DNA of 64,000 bases from Microbacterium oryzae (GCF_009735645.1 NZ_CP032550.1:930001-994000), one strand, 5' to 3'. Counted from the first letter of the stretch, positions 34,378 to 42,790 are shown. Numbers and translations are program-made. The notes: generated by a model not told the origin, from the sequence alone.

Positions 34378-35922
34378 TCACGCGCGATACACGACCCGCC
34401 CATCCCGCACCGTGGCCGACACCGCGGCCTCGGCGAGGTCGTCCGTCGTCGCCTCGAGGAGGTTCCGATCGAAGACCGCGACATCCGCAGGAGCGCCCGG
34501 CTCGAACGTGCCCGCGCCGACAGGCGTCTGCATCGCCGCGCCGGCCCGCGAGGTCCAGGAGCGGATGACCTCCTCGCGCGACATGCCGTTCTCCTCATGC
34601 CAGCGGCCGTCCCCCGGCCTCGGCAGCAGACGCTCGCTCGCGGAGAGGAGCGACTGCGGCAGGTCGGGATCGAACAGCGGATGGTCCGTGCCGGCCGTCA
34701 GATGGACGCCGTGCCGGACCATCTCCGCGAACGGCCCGAGACGGCCGCCGCGAGCGCCCAGCAGCTCGGTGAGAAGCTGCCGGGTGAACCCCTCCTGACG
34801 CACGACGTGCGGATACGTCTCGACGACGAGCCCGAGGGCCGCGATGCGAGGGATGTCGACGTCGTGGATCAGGCTGACATCGGACAGTCCGGAGCCCTTC
34901 GGCAGCTCCCCGCGCTCCCGCGCGTACTCCTCGAAGATGTCGAGGCAGCGCCGCACCGCGCCGTCGCCGTCCGCATTGAGGGCGAGCCGGTACCCCGCAT
35001 CGAGGATGCGCCGGGCCTCGGCGCGCACCAGCGGCCAGTCGACGGCGTCCGGCTGTGCCGCATCTGCGTCGAGGAGCGACGCGCCGCCCTCGTCGAATGC
35101 GCCATCTGTCATCAGCTTGAAGCCATGAAAGCGCAGCCCGTCGCGCCGAGACGAGATGCGCTCGGCGAAGCCGAGATCAGCGGGAGCCGCCACCGGCTGC
35201 AGAGCGAAGGCCATCCGCAGCCCGAGTTCGTCACGCGCCGAGAGACTCTGCAGGACCGGAAGCATCCCGAGGTGGTCGTCGAAGGCGATGTCCTTGACCG
35301 AGGTGACTCCATGCGCCGAGAACGCGGTCGCTCGCGAGACGAAGGCCGCGCGCACGACGTCGGCGTCTCGTGCGAGCACGCGGTAGAGGCGGGCCAAAGA
35401 CTCGTTGGAAGCGGCATCGGCATCGCCCACCGCTGCTCGAGCACCGTCGGAGAGCGCCAGCCACGCCCGCCGCGCGCCGAGCAGCACGACGGCCGCTTCG
35501 GGGATGCGGGCGGCGAGATCCCGGATGAGACCGTCGCCGCGCTCCGCGGGTCCGGAGAGTCCCCGCACGAGAACGAGCGCCGAGGGCGCTTCGTCGAGCC
35601 TCCTCAGGACCCGGGCGACCACGTCGCGGTCCTCGAGGCCGCCGCCATCCAGGCCGCCGTGCTCGAGCAGTGCGGCGGTGAAGAACGTGTGGTTGTCGTG
35701 CAGACCGGGCACCACGAGCCCGTTCCCGGCGTCGATCACCTCGGCGCCGGGCCCGGCGAGGGCGCGCCAGGCGACCTCGCCGACGGCTCGATGCGCGATT
35801 CTGCCGTCGCGCAGGAGCAGCGCGCCGGGGACCGCGCCGTCGCCGGTCCAGATCGCGCGCCCCACGACGACGAGGTCGGGATGACCGACCACCGCGCCGG
35901 TCTCGCCAGCGCCGGACATCAT
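34378..35922 (-). CDS. Amidohydrolase-family protein (YtcJ-like) with altered metal ligands
   Basis: The 514-residue protein has the two-part fold of the amidohydrolase_3 family: a beta-sandwich at the ends and a TIM barrel between. The segment GLVVPGLHDNHTFF near residue 72 replaces the second His of the usual H-x-H by Phe. LALNADGDGAV near 335 has Asn where the family has His. The Lys of FKLMTDGAFDEGG, the His in IHDVDIPRIAALG and the Asp of LTAGTDHPLF are present. The protein may use one metal or act differently. The start overlaps the transporter stop (ATGA). The context suggests release or trimming of a fructosamine side chain, which is inference. Confidence 0.8.
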   Translation of the reverse strand: MMSGAGETGAVVGHPDLVVVGRAIWTGDGAVPGALLLRDGRIAHRAVGEVAWRALAGPGAEVIDAGNGLVVPGLHDNHTFFTAALLEHGGLDGGGLEDRDVVARVLRRLDEAPSALVLVRGLSGPAERGDGLIRDLAARIPEAAVVLLGARRAWLALSDGARAAVGDADAASNESLARLYRVLARDADVVRAAFVSRATAFSAHGVTSVKDIAFDDHLGMLPVLQSLSARDELGLRMAFALQPVAAPADLGFAERISSRRDGLRFHGFKLMTDGAFDEGGASLLDADAAQPDAVDWPLVRAEARRILDAGYRLALNADGDGAVRRCLDIFEEYARERGELPKGSGLSDVSLIHDVDIPRIAALGLVVETYPHVVRQEGFTRQLLTELLGARGGRLGPFAEMVRHGVHLTAGTDHPLFDPDLPQSLLSASERLLPRPGDGRWHEENGMSREEVIRSWTSRAGAAMQTPVGAGTFEPGAPADVAVFDRNLLEATTDDLAEAAVSATVRDGRVVYRA

Positions 35923-37379
35923 CCGATGAACCCGAGGACCGCGAAGCCGATCAGCGCGACGACGGCGGCTGCCACCTGGTACGGCAGGTTCGTGATCCAG
36001 TGGCGGTAGAGCGGCACCCGCGTGGAGGTGGCGGTGAGCAGCCCGACATCCGACGAGATCGCGGCCGCCACGCCGAACGTCCCCGCTGACAGCAGCGCCG
36101 CGACGGTCATCGGGACGCTCGCGCCCACCTCGCCGGCGAGAGTCACGAGCACCGGCACGAGCAGGATGTACAGCGACCAGTTGAGGGTCACCAGCATCTC
36201 CGTGATCCCGAACACGAGGAAGATCGCGAACGGCAGCCACTGCGGTGCGATGACACCGCCCACGCTGTCGACGATGAACTCGGTGAACCCGAGCTCGGAC
36301 ACCGCGTTGACGAGCACGAATGCCAGCGCCATGAGAAGCACGAGCGAGAAGATGTCCTTCATCCCCTCGATGACAGCGTCGACGTACTCGCTCAACGTCG
36401 TCGCGCGCTGCGCCACCAGGAGCAGACCCGTCGCAAGCAGCGCGAGCGCGAACCCGAGCTGGATGTCGGCGAGCACGATGGCGCTCGCGATGACCACGAC
36501 GATCGGAACGAGGAAGTTCACGAAGTGGGGCTGCGTGCGCGTCTCCGCCGGTTCGTCGAGCTCGTCCACGTCGACGGCGCCGAATTCACGTCGCATGGCG
36601 CCGACGGCCGGAACGATGCGGATCGCGAGGAGCACACCGATGATCACCGCGGCGAAGGAGTAGAAGAGGTAGGGCAGCACGTCGAGGTACACCGAGACCT
36701 CGCTGCGGTCGGCGCCGTAACCCGCGCCGATGAGCAGCCCGGCGATCAGCACCGACGTGCTGCCGAACGGATTCAGGGTCGTCCCCGGCTCGCCCGTCGA
36801 GCGGACGACGGAGGCGGTGAATGCCCGCGGGAGTCCGAAGCGGCGATTCACCGGCGTCATGCTCACGCCCACACCCGACGCCGAGAGGTAGCTGTCGTTG
36901 CTGAGCAGCAGCGACGAGACGGCCGTGATGGCGCCCGCCGCCCGCGGCCCCCGTGCCAGGCGCGAGACCGCTCGGGCGAACGATGCCGAGAGGCCCATCC
37001 GCTCGAACACCCCGAGCAGGCCCCCGATCATCGTCAGCAGCACGAGGAGCCAGATGTTGTCGGCATCGGTCATCTGCTCGTTGAGCGACCCGATCCACGC
37101 GGCGGGCAGGCCGAGGCGATGGATCATGAAGACCGCGAGGATGCCCGTCCACAGGAACCCCTCGATCACGCGGTGCGTCGTGAGGATGAAGCCGAACAGC
37201 GTGACCGCGGGGAGCAGGCTCCACAGGCCGTACTCGGCGTCTCCGGACGGCGCGAGCAGGGAGAGAAGGAAGACCACGCCGAGACCGACGTAGCCGGCGA
37301 TCGCGCGCGTCCGGGGCGACACGCGAGCCTCGGACGGCTCGAGTGCGGGCTCCGTCGAGGGAGCGAGTTCCTGCGTCAT
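35919..37379 (-). CDS. NhaC-type Na+/H+ antiporter-family transporter
   Basis: The 486-residue membrane protein has about 12 hydrophobic segments and the NhaC/ArsB-superfamily core SNDSYLSASGVGVSMTPV near residue 175, followed by RSTGEPGTTLNPFGSTSVL near 205. Family members exchange Na+ for H+ or malate/lactate-type solutes. Overlaps of 4 nt with both neighbours place it firmly in the operon, where it would be the import step. Known Amadori-compound operons use ABC, PTS, APC-type or C4-dicarboxylate-type carriers, so this choice is unusual. Confidence 0.82.
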   Translation of the reverse strand: MTQELAPSTEPALEPSEARVSPRTRAIAGYVGLGVVFLLSLLAPSGDAEYGLWSLLPAVTLFGFILTTHRVIEGFLWTGILAVFMIHRLGLPAAWIGSLNEQMTDADNIWLLVLLTMIGGLLGVFERMGLSASFARAVSRLARGPRAAGAITAVSSLLLSNDSYLSASGVGVSMTPVNRRFGLPRAFTASVVRSTGEPGTTLNPFGSTSVLIAGLLIGAGYGADRSEVSVYLDVLPYLFYSFAAVIIGVLLAIRIVPAVGAMRREFGAVDVDELDEPAETRTQPHFVNFLVPIVVVIASAIVLADIQLGFALALLATGLLLVAQRATTLSEYVDAVIEGMKDIFSLVLLMALAFVLVNAVSELGFTEFIVDSVGGVIAPQWLPFAIFLVFGITEMLVTLNWSLYILLVPVLVTLAGEVGASVPMTVAALLSAGTFGVAAAISSDVGLLTATSTRVPLYRHWITNLPYQVAAAVVALIGFAVLGFIG

Positions 37380-38251
37380 TGCATGTACTCCTTGGGGTAT
37401 CCGAATGCGCCCTCGATGGCGCACTGCTGAGCGGCGGCCTGAGCCGCGTGATGAAGCGCCGTCTCGATGACGGACGCGGGAAGCCGGTGCCCGCGCGACC
37501 ACCCGGCCGCGTGCGCACTCAGCATGAACGAGGCGATGAACGCGTCACCGCAGCCCATGGTGTCCACGGTCTCCACGCGCACCGCCTGCGCACGCGTGAA
37601 GGCGTCGCCGTCGAAGACCGCCGAACCCTCGAGCCCGCGTGTCACAAGGACCATGGCGGCGCCCTTCCGGAAGGTGTCGCGCGCGAGTTCCTCGGCCGCC
37701 GTCCACGGCAGGTCCGCGGCCGAGAGGACCGCGAGATCGACCCAGGGCGCGACTGCGGCCCGGTACCCCTCCTCTCGGTACTCGGGCTCGTCGGCGAAGT
37801 CGAAGACGACGAGTCGAGCCGCCGCATGCAGCGCGGGAAGCTGCGGCTCGAGTGCGGCGTAGGCGCTCACGTGCACGAGGTCGAATCCCCCGGCATACGC
37901 CAGCACCTCCGCGGTCAGATCGATCGGCTGCTCCACCGTGACGCCGCCCGACCAGTCGCCGAAGACGCGGTCGCCGTCGACGACACGGACGTCGCACCAT
38001 CCCGTCTCGCCGGCTCGCACGACGCTGTGATCCGTCGCGACGCCGAGCTCTCCGAGCGCCTCGCGGATGTGAGCGCCCGGGTCGTCGTCGCCGAAGACTC
38101 CGAGGTATGCCGCCTCGACGCCTGCCCGGCGGGCGAAGACCGCCACGTTCACGCTGTTGCCGCCCGGATAGTAGACGCCGCGATCGAGGAAGCGGTCGAT
38201 CACATTGTCGCCGACACCGAGGACGCGCGCCGGCGTGACCGCACCCGTCAT
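37376..38251 (-). CDS. PfkB-family sugar kinase, fructoselysine 6-kinase (FrlD)-like
   Basis: The 291-residue ribokinase-fold enzyme starts GVGDNVIDRFLDRGVYYPGG, matching the GDN-x-x-D of FrlD. NSVNVAVFARRAGVEAAYLG, then GDDDPGAHIREALGELGV and DRVFGDWSGGV follow as in FrlD. The ATP/anion-hole motif is DTMGCGDAFIASFM near residue 240, with Cys for the usual Ala but the catalytic Asp kept. Coupled to an FrlB-like SIS protein (1-nt overlap), it should phosphorylate an Amadori compound at C6. The exact amine moiety is unknown. Confidence 0.85.
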   Translation of the reverse strand: MTGAVTPARVLGVGDNVIDRFLDRGVYYPGGNSVNVAVFARRAGVEAAYLGVFGDDDPGAHIREALGELGVATDHSVVRAGETGWCDVRVVDGDRVFGDWSGGVTVEQPIDLTAEVLAYAGGFDLVHVSAYAALEPQLPALHAAARLVVFDFADEPEYREEGYRAAVAPWVDLAVLSAADLPWTAAEELARDTFRKGAAMVLVTRGLEGSAVFDGDAFTRAQAVRVETVDTMGCGDAFIASFMLSAHAAGWSRGHRLPASVIETALHHAAQAAAQQCAIEGAFGYPKEYMQ

Positions 38252-39264
38252 CAGTACTCCACGACGCGGTAGTAGCGACGCGTCGACAGCGGGTGCTCGC
38301 GGACGGTCTCGAGGTGCTTGGTGAAGCGCGCGGAGATCGCGTCCACGACGATCGGGGCAGTCAGCGCACGGAACTCGTCGTCGACGCCTGCCAGCGGGTA
38401 CGCCGCGGTGTCGATCACCGTGGTGTTCTCGTTGTACCGCTCGGTGAACCGCTCGACGCGCTCCATGAGCGGGCGGCCGGCGTCCTCGCCCTTGAACAGC
38501 AGCAGGCTCGTGTCCTTCTCGATGAGCTCGAGCGATCCGTGGAAGAACTCCGCGCCGTGGACGCGCGTCGTGTGCAGCCACTGCATCTCCTCGAGGATGC
38601 ACATCGAGTAGTTGTAGGTGAATCCCCACAGGTTCCCGGCGCCCACGAGGAAGTGATAGGTCGTGTCACGATGCTTCTGCGCGAACGCCGCAGCGGGGCC
38701 ATCCGCCTGCTCCTGCACCGCGATCAGAGCGTCGGTCAGGTCCGTCAGCTGGTCTGCGAGCCGCTCGTATCCCTCGAACTCTCCGCGTTCGTGGAGGAGC
38801 GCGGTGATGAGGAGCAGCAGCTGGATGTCGATCGACTCCCCCGCCGTCTCGTCGTCCGCCGGGTTCACGAGAACGTGATCCGCAGCGCGGCCGATGGGGC
38901 TCTCGCCATCGCCGGTCAGCGCGATCGTCGTCACGCCGCGCTCGGCGCAGTACTCGAGCGCCTTCAGGGTCTCCGCGGTGGTCCCGGAGAGCGAGGAGAA
39001 CACGGCGAGCGAGCGTGCGCCGAGACGCGGGTCGCCGCTCAGGACGAGCTCCGCGGCGATCGCGGAGCGAACAGGCAGCGTCGAGCGTGTGGTGACGAGG
39101 AGCTCGTACGGCCACATCGCCGCATACGAGCCGCCCGACCCGATGAGGAAGAGGTTCTCGTACCCTGCGGTCGAGACCGTGTGGACGATGTCGTCGATGC
39201 GCGTGCGCAGAGCGCCCGCTCCGGAGACCACGGAGCGGTAGAAGTCGGGATCGAAGCCGAGCAT
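38251..39264 (-). CDS. SIS-domain protein, fructosamine-6-phosphate deglycase (FrlB/FraB)-like
   Basis: The 337-residue protein has two SIS domains: FLIGSGGSYAAMWPYELL near residue 35 and VHGAEFFHGSLELIEKDTS near 225. The ending STRRYYRVVEY closely resembles the RRYYGGLVEY ending of E. coli FrlB. FrlB and FraB split 6-phosphofructosamines to glucose-6-phosphate and the free amine. The Glu/His pair in AEFFHGSLE fits the catalytic residues of that family. It is the first gene of the operon, with AGAGGA 8 nt before the ATG, behind the large palindrome. Confidence 0.85.
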   Translation of the reverse strand: MLGFDPDFYRSVVSGAGALRTRIDDIVHTVSTAGYENLFLIGSGGSYAAMWPYELLVTTRSTLPVRSAIAAELVLSGDPRLGARSLAVFSSLSGTTAETLKALEYCAERGVTTIALTGDGESPIGRAADHVLVNPADDETAGESIDIQLLLLITALLHERGEFEGYERLADQLTDLTDALIAVQEQADGPAAAFAQKHRDTTYHFLVGAGNLWGFTYNYSMCILEEMQWLHTTRVHGAEFFHGSLELIEKDTSLLLFKGEDAGRPLMERVERFTERYNENTTVIDTAAYPLAGVDDEFRALTAPIVVDAISARFTKHLETVREHPLSTRRYYRVVEY

Positions 39265-39305
39265 GAAGAGCGTCCTCTCGGAGCACCCTCGTGCTCCATC
39301 GCGTT

Positions 39306-39336
39306 TTGGTACCGGTCCCATTGGGACCGGTACCAA
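39306..39336. promoter_or_regulatory. 31-bp palindromic operator of the Amadori-type operon
   Basis: Perfect 15-bp arms flank a single central T. Each arm is itself a 14-bp LacI-type site with a central CG: TGGTACCGGTCCCA at 39307-39320 and TGGGACCGGTACCA at 39322-39335. A 6-bp hairpin (39281-39296) lies in the 5' leader. The operon's LacI protein is the likely ligand. Confidence 0.8.
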
Positions 39337-39452
39337 GCGTGGCACAGCGAACCTCGCCGTGCAACTCGACGTCGTATCCGCACGTCTGAGGTCGGTGTCA
39401 CGGGGGCGGCCGGACCGCAACGGGTGGCGCACGTCGGTGAGCACACGATGAG

Positions 39453-40487
39453 ATGACCGTCATGGAAGCGATCGTCTACTCCACCATCGGTGACTCGTCC
39501 GTCCTGCAGCTCGTCGAGCGCGACATCCCCTCGCCCGGGCCGGGTGAGGTGCGCGTGCGCGTCGCCGTCTCCGGCGTGAACCCGACCGACTGGAAGTCGC
39601 GCGCGGGCACGCGCCGGATGGCGTTCGACGAGGTGGTGCCGAATCAGGACGGCGCGGGCGTCATCGATGCGGTCGGGGATGGCGTGAGAGACCTGTCCGC
39701 CGGGGATCGCGTCTGGCTCTTCCTCGCCCAGCACGGGAGCCCATCGGGCACCGCACAGGAGTACACCGTCGTTCCGGCGTCTCGCGCGATCCCCCTCCCC
39801 GAGGGCATCGACTTCGCGGCCGCTGCGAGCCTCGGCGTGCCCGCGATGACCGCGCATCGGGCACTCACCGTCCACGAGTTCGGACCGTCGCGACTCGCGC
39901 CTGGTGCGCTGGACGGCCGCACGGTGCTCGTGGCCGGTGGCGCGGGCGCCGTGGGCCATGCCGCGATCCAGCTCGCCGTATGGGCGGGCGCCGCGGTGAT
40001 CGCGACCGTGAGCAGCGATGAAAAGGCGGCCCTCGCGGAGGCTGCGGGCGCCCATCACGTCGTGCGCTACACGGACGACGACGCCGCCGAGCAGATCCGG
40101 CGGATCGCACCGAAAGGCGTCGAGCAGATCGTCGAGGTCGCGCCCGGCGCGAACGCGCGGCTGGACCTGCAGGTGATCGCCAACCACGCCAGCATCGCCT
40201 ACTACGCGAACGAGGGCGGCGACGAGATCATCATCCCGGTGCAGCCCTCCTTCGCGAAGAACCTGCGGGTGCAGGGCGTGCTCGTCTACACCGTGGGGGA
40301 AGCGGCCTGGCGTGCGGCGGCGGAGGATGTCACCGCTGCGCTGCGCGACGGCGCGCTGCCGGTCGGAGAGGAAGCGGGGCTGCCGCTCACGTGGTTCCCG
40401 CTCGCGGAGACCGCTGCCGCGCACGATGCGGTCGAGGGCGGCGCGGTCGGGAAGGTGCTCATCGAGGTGACCCCGGCCATCCGCTGA
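39453..40487 (+). CDS. NADPH:quinone reductase-type medium-chain dehydrogenase
   Basis: The 344-residue zinc-independent MDR enzyme has a GroES-like N-terminus with VSGVNPTDWKSRAG near 40 and VPNQDGAGVIDAVG near 65. The Rossmann loop is VLVAGGAGAVGHAAIQLA near 155. The family reduces quinones or enones using NADPH. A second ATG at 39462 is equally good because no strong Shine-Dalgarno sequence precedes either. It is divergent from the Amadori operon and so may feel its operator, but nothing else links the two. Confidence 0.88.
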   Translation: MTVMEAIVYSTIGDSSVLQLVERDIPSPGPGEVRVRVAVSGVNPTDWKSRAGTRRMAFDEVVPNQDGAGVIDAVGDGVRDLSAGDRVWLFLAQHGSPSGTAQEYTVVPASRAIPLPEGIDFAAAASLGVPAMTAHRALTVHEFGPSRLAPGALDGRTVLVAGGAGAVGHAAIQLAVWAGAAVIATVSSDEKAALAEAAGAHHVVRYTDDDAAEQIRRIAPKGVEQIVEVAPGANARLDLQVIANHASIAYYANEGGDEIIIPVQPSFAKNLRVQGVLVYTVGEAAWRAAAEDVTAALRDGALPVGEEAGLPLTWFPLAETAAAHDAVEGGAVGKVLIEVTPAIR

Positions 40488-40532
40488 CGCGGAGCGCGCA
40501 CTTCTCCCCTATCCGGCACCCTCGGGGCGGTC

Positions 40533-40538
40533 TAGCAT
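40533..40538 (+). promoter_or_regulatory. Candidate -10 (TAGCAT) of the SGNH hydrolase gene
   Basis: TAGCAT lies about 36 nt before the start codon, leaving a short leader with a GAAGGGG ribosome-binding site. No clear -35 is present. Confidence 0.35.
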
Positions 40539-40574
40539 CGGCCGCACATCTGGGGGTGTGTCGTTCGAAGGGGA

Positions 40575-41462
40575 ATGATGAAGACGCGTGCTGCCGCGGT
40601 GCTCGCGGCCATCTTGCTGGGGCTCTCTACTCTCGCCGCCACTCCCGCCGCGGCCGCGTCGACGACCGGTGCGACCTACGTGGCCGTCGGCGATTCCATC
40701 GCGGCCGGGAACGGGCTGCTGCCGTACCTCGATGAGGGCTGCTTGCGATCCACGCGCTCGTATCCTGAGCTGCTGGCGAAGGACCTGGGTGTTGCGGTGG
40801 TGTCCGCGGCGTGCTCGGGCGCAACCACGGGAGACGTCATGGGGCAGGTGGAGAAGCTGGCGCGGTCCGGCGATCTCGGGCCCGCGACGGAGCTGGTGAC
40901 CCTCACCGTGGGCATCAACGACACGGCCTGGCGCGACGCGCTCATCGTCTGCAGCAACGCGCCCCTCCCCGACGCGCCGCCCTGCGACGCGGCACTCGCC
41001 CTCGTCGAGCAGATGATCGCGGCGGGCCTCTCGGAGCGCATCGCGGCGGTGATCGCACTCATCCACGCGTCCGCGCCGAATGCGCAGATCGTCGTCACCG
41101 GCTATCCGCTCCCCTTCGGCGACACCGATCGCACGTGCCGGCTGGGGGTTCTCGGGCCGCAGCTGCCCGGCGCGCATGCGCCGCTCTCGTTCGACGCGAT
41201 CGCGACGGCGGCGATCAACGACACGGCCGGAACGCTGAACGACGCGATCGCCACGGCCGTCGGATCGTCGGATGTCGCCGATGCGCAGTACGTGGACGTG
41301 AACGCCGAGGGCTTCGACGGGCACGGGCTCTGCGACAGCGGGAGCCGCTGGATGACCGGATTCCTTCCGGTGACGGCCCGCACGGCGGAGGGCAGCTTCC
41401 ATCCGAATGCGGCGGGGCAGACCGGGTACGCGGAGATCATCGCCGCCGCGCTCGGCGGGTAG
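40575..41462 (+). CDS. Secreted SGNH/GDSL hydrolase
   Basis: The 295-residue protein has a Sec signal peptide (KTRAAAVLAAILLGLSTLAA, cleavage likely after ATPAAA). The mature enzyme shows block I VAVGDSIAAGNGL (nucleophile Ser), block II region ACSGATTGDV, block III LTVGINDTAW (oxyanion Asn) and block V HPNAAGQTGYAEI (Asp/His replaced by the usual H-P-N-x-x-G form). Such enzymes are extracellular lipases or esterases. ATG at 40575 or 40578, preceded by GAAGGGGA. Confidence 0.9.
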   Translation: MMKTRAAAVLAAILLGLSTLAATPAAAASTTGATYVAVGDSIAAGNGLLPYLDEGCLRSTRSYPELLAKDLGVAVVSAACSGATTGDVMGQVEKLARSGDLGPATELVTLTVGINDTAWRDALIVCSNAPLPDAPPCDAALALVEQMIAAGLSERIAAVIALIHASAPNAQIVVTGYPLPFGDTDRTCRLGVLGPQLPGAHAPLSFDAIATAAINDTAGTLNDAIATAVGSSDVADAQYVDVNAEGFDGHGLCDSGSRWMTGFLPVTARTAEGSFHPNAAGQTGYAEIIAAALGG

Positions 41463-41478
41463 CGCTGTCCGGACGGCG

Positions 41479-41721
41479 TCAGCCCGCGGCGGACGCGAAC
41501 TCGCCGGCCGCGATGGCGTCGGCGTACTTGCGGATGTCCGGCCCGGGCTCGTAGTCGATAAAGCGGTCCTTGAGCATCGAATTGAGCTGCGCGAACGCAT
41601 CGTCGGACGAGATCCCGCCCGACGCGGCGACCGAGCGCACGGCCTCGCGCAGCACCGCATCGGAGTCGTCGAGGATCTTCGCTCGGGCTTCTTCGTTCCA
41701 GGTGACGTCGGAGATGTCCAT
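41479..41721 (-). CDS. Hypothetical protein, 80 residues
   Basis: This small acidic, soluble protein is predicted mostly helical, with no signal sequence, Cys or recognised domain. It starts MDISDVTWNEEARAKILDD. A TACGTT -10 lies 7 nt before the ATG on the minus strand, which suggests a leaderless gene and supports it being real. It converges on the SGNH hydrolase and is divergent from the LysR gene. Confidence 0.6.
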   Translation of the reverse strand: MDISDVTWNEEARAKILDDSDAVLREAVRSVAASGGISSDDAFAQLNSMLKDRFIDYEPGPDIRKYADAIAAGEFASAAG

Positions 41722-41728
41722 GGCGACG

Positions 41729-41734
41729 AACGTA
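41729..41734 (-). promoter_or_regulatory. Leaderless-type -10 (TACGTT) of the 80-residue gene
   Basis: On the minus strand TACGTT is followed by CGTCGCC and the ATG at 41721 (7-nt gap). Confidence 0.4.
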
Positions 41735-41800
41735 GGCGGGCCCGAGCGACCGCGGGGAGGGCTTGCCTCGGCGCGGCAGGGCGTGCATCATGCGGTGAGA

Positions 41801-41806
41801 TAGCCT
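41801..41806 (+). promoter_or_regulatory. Leaderless-type -10 (TAGCCT) of the LysR gene
   Basis: TAGCCT lies 6 nt before the GTG at 41813; no Shine-Dalgarno sequence is present. Confidence 0.5.
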
Positions 41807-41812
41807 GCGGCT

Positions 41813-42766
41813 GTGACACGAGGCGGCATGGGGACGGCGAACGGCATCACCCTGCAGCAGATGCGGTACTTCGTCGAGGTCGCCGCGGAGGGATCCATCT
41901 CGGCCGCCGCAGACCTGCTCTACGTCTCGCAGCCGACCATGTCGGCAGCGATGAAAGACCTCGAGCGCCGCGTCGGTCGCGCCCTGTTCAACCGGTCGGT
42001 GCGCGGCGTGACGCTCACGGAGGACGGCGCGGAGTTCCTCGGCTACGCCCGCCAGGTCGTCGAGCAGGCGGAGCTCCTCGAGCAGCGCTACCTCGGACGC
42101 CCGCCGTCACGCCGCCTTCTCGCCGTGTCCACCCAGCACTACTCCTTCGTCGTCGACGCGTTCGTCCGGATGGTCAAGGCCTCGAGCGCGGCGGAGTACG
42201 CCTTCACACTCCGCGAGACGCGCACCGCAGACATCCTCGACGACGTCCGCACGCTGCGCAGCGAGCTCGGCGTCCTGTATCGGAACGACTTCAACCGGAC
42301 CGTCATCGACAGGCTGCTCCGGGACTCCGGGCTCGTGTTCACCCCGATGTTCGTCGCAACTCCGCACATCTTCGTGGCGCGGACGAACCCGCTCGCCCAG
42401 CGCGCGCAGGTGACCCTCGACGACCTCGAGGACCTGCCTCGGCTCACCTTCGATCAGGGGACGAACAACTCGTTCTACTTCGCCGAGGAGATCCTCTCCA
42501 CCCGATCGGCGCAGCAGGACATCCGCGTCAGCGATCGCGCGACCATCTTCAACCTCATGATCGGCCTCGGCGGCTACACCATCTCCACGGGAATCGTCTC
42601 CGACGATCTGGACCCCTCGATCGTCGCCGTGCCTCTCGAGGTGGACGAGCGCATCGAGATCGGCTGGATCGGGCACGCCTCGATCCCCCTCACGACGCAG
42701 GCGGAGCGCTTCGTCGCCGAGATGCGCGCTGTCGTCGCGGCGTTCGGAGTGGAGCTCCTCGCATAG
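41813..42766 (+). CDS. LysR-family regulator of the mesX-mesD unit
   Basis: The 317-residue regulator has an N-terminal winged helix QMRYFVEVAAEGSISAAADL with LYVSQPTMSAAMKDLERRVG (residues 15-55), then a type-2 periplasmic-binding effector domain (about 105-317). It is encoded 124 bp upstream of mesX on the same strand. The gap contains a CTA-N11-TAG dyad suited to LysR binding. By context it should respond to methionine, homocysteine or a related effector, as MetR does in proteobacteria; this is inference. Confidence 0.88.
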   Translation: MTRGGMGTANGITLQQMRYFVEVAAEGSISAAADLLYVSQPTMSAAMKDLERRVGRALFNRSVRGVTLTEDGAEFLGYARQVVEQAELLEQRYLGRPPSRRLLAVSTQHYSFVVDAFVRMVKASSAAEYAFTLRETRTADILDDVRTLRSELGVLYRNDFNRTVIDRLLRDSGLVFTPMFVATPHIFVARTNPLAQRAQVTLDDLEDLPRLTFDQGTNNSFYFAEEILSTRSAQQDIRVSDRATIFNLMIGLGGYTISTGIVSDDLDPSIVAVPLEVDERIEIGWIGHASIPLTTQAERFVAEMRAVVAAFGVELLA

Positions 42767-42773
42767 GCGTCCC

Positions 42774-42790
42774 CTATGGCCTGCCGGTAG
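42774..42790 (+). promoter_or_regulatory. LysR-type T-N11-A box upstream of mesX
   Basis: CTA-N11-TAG (42774-42790) overlaps half of a larger inverted repeat, CTATGGCC (42774-42781) with GGCTATAG (42803-42810). A -10-like TACACT lies at 42825-42830. Confidence 0.4.
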
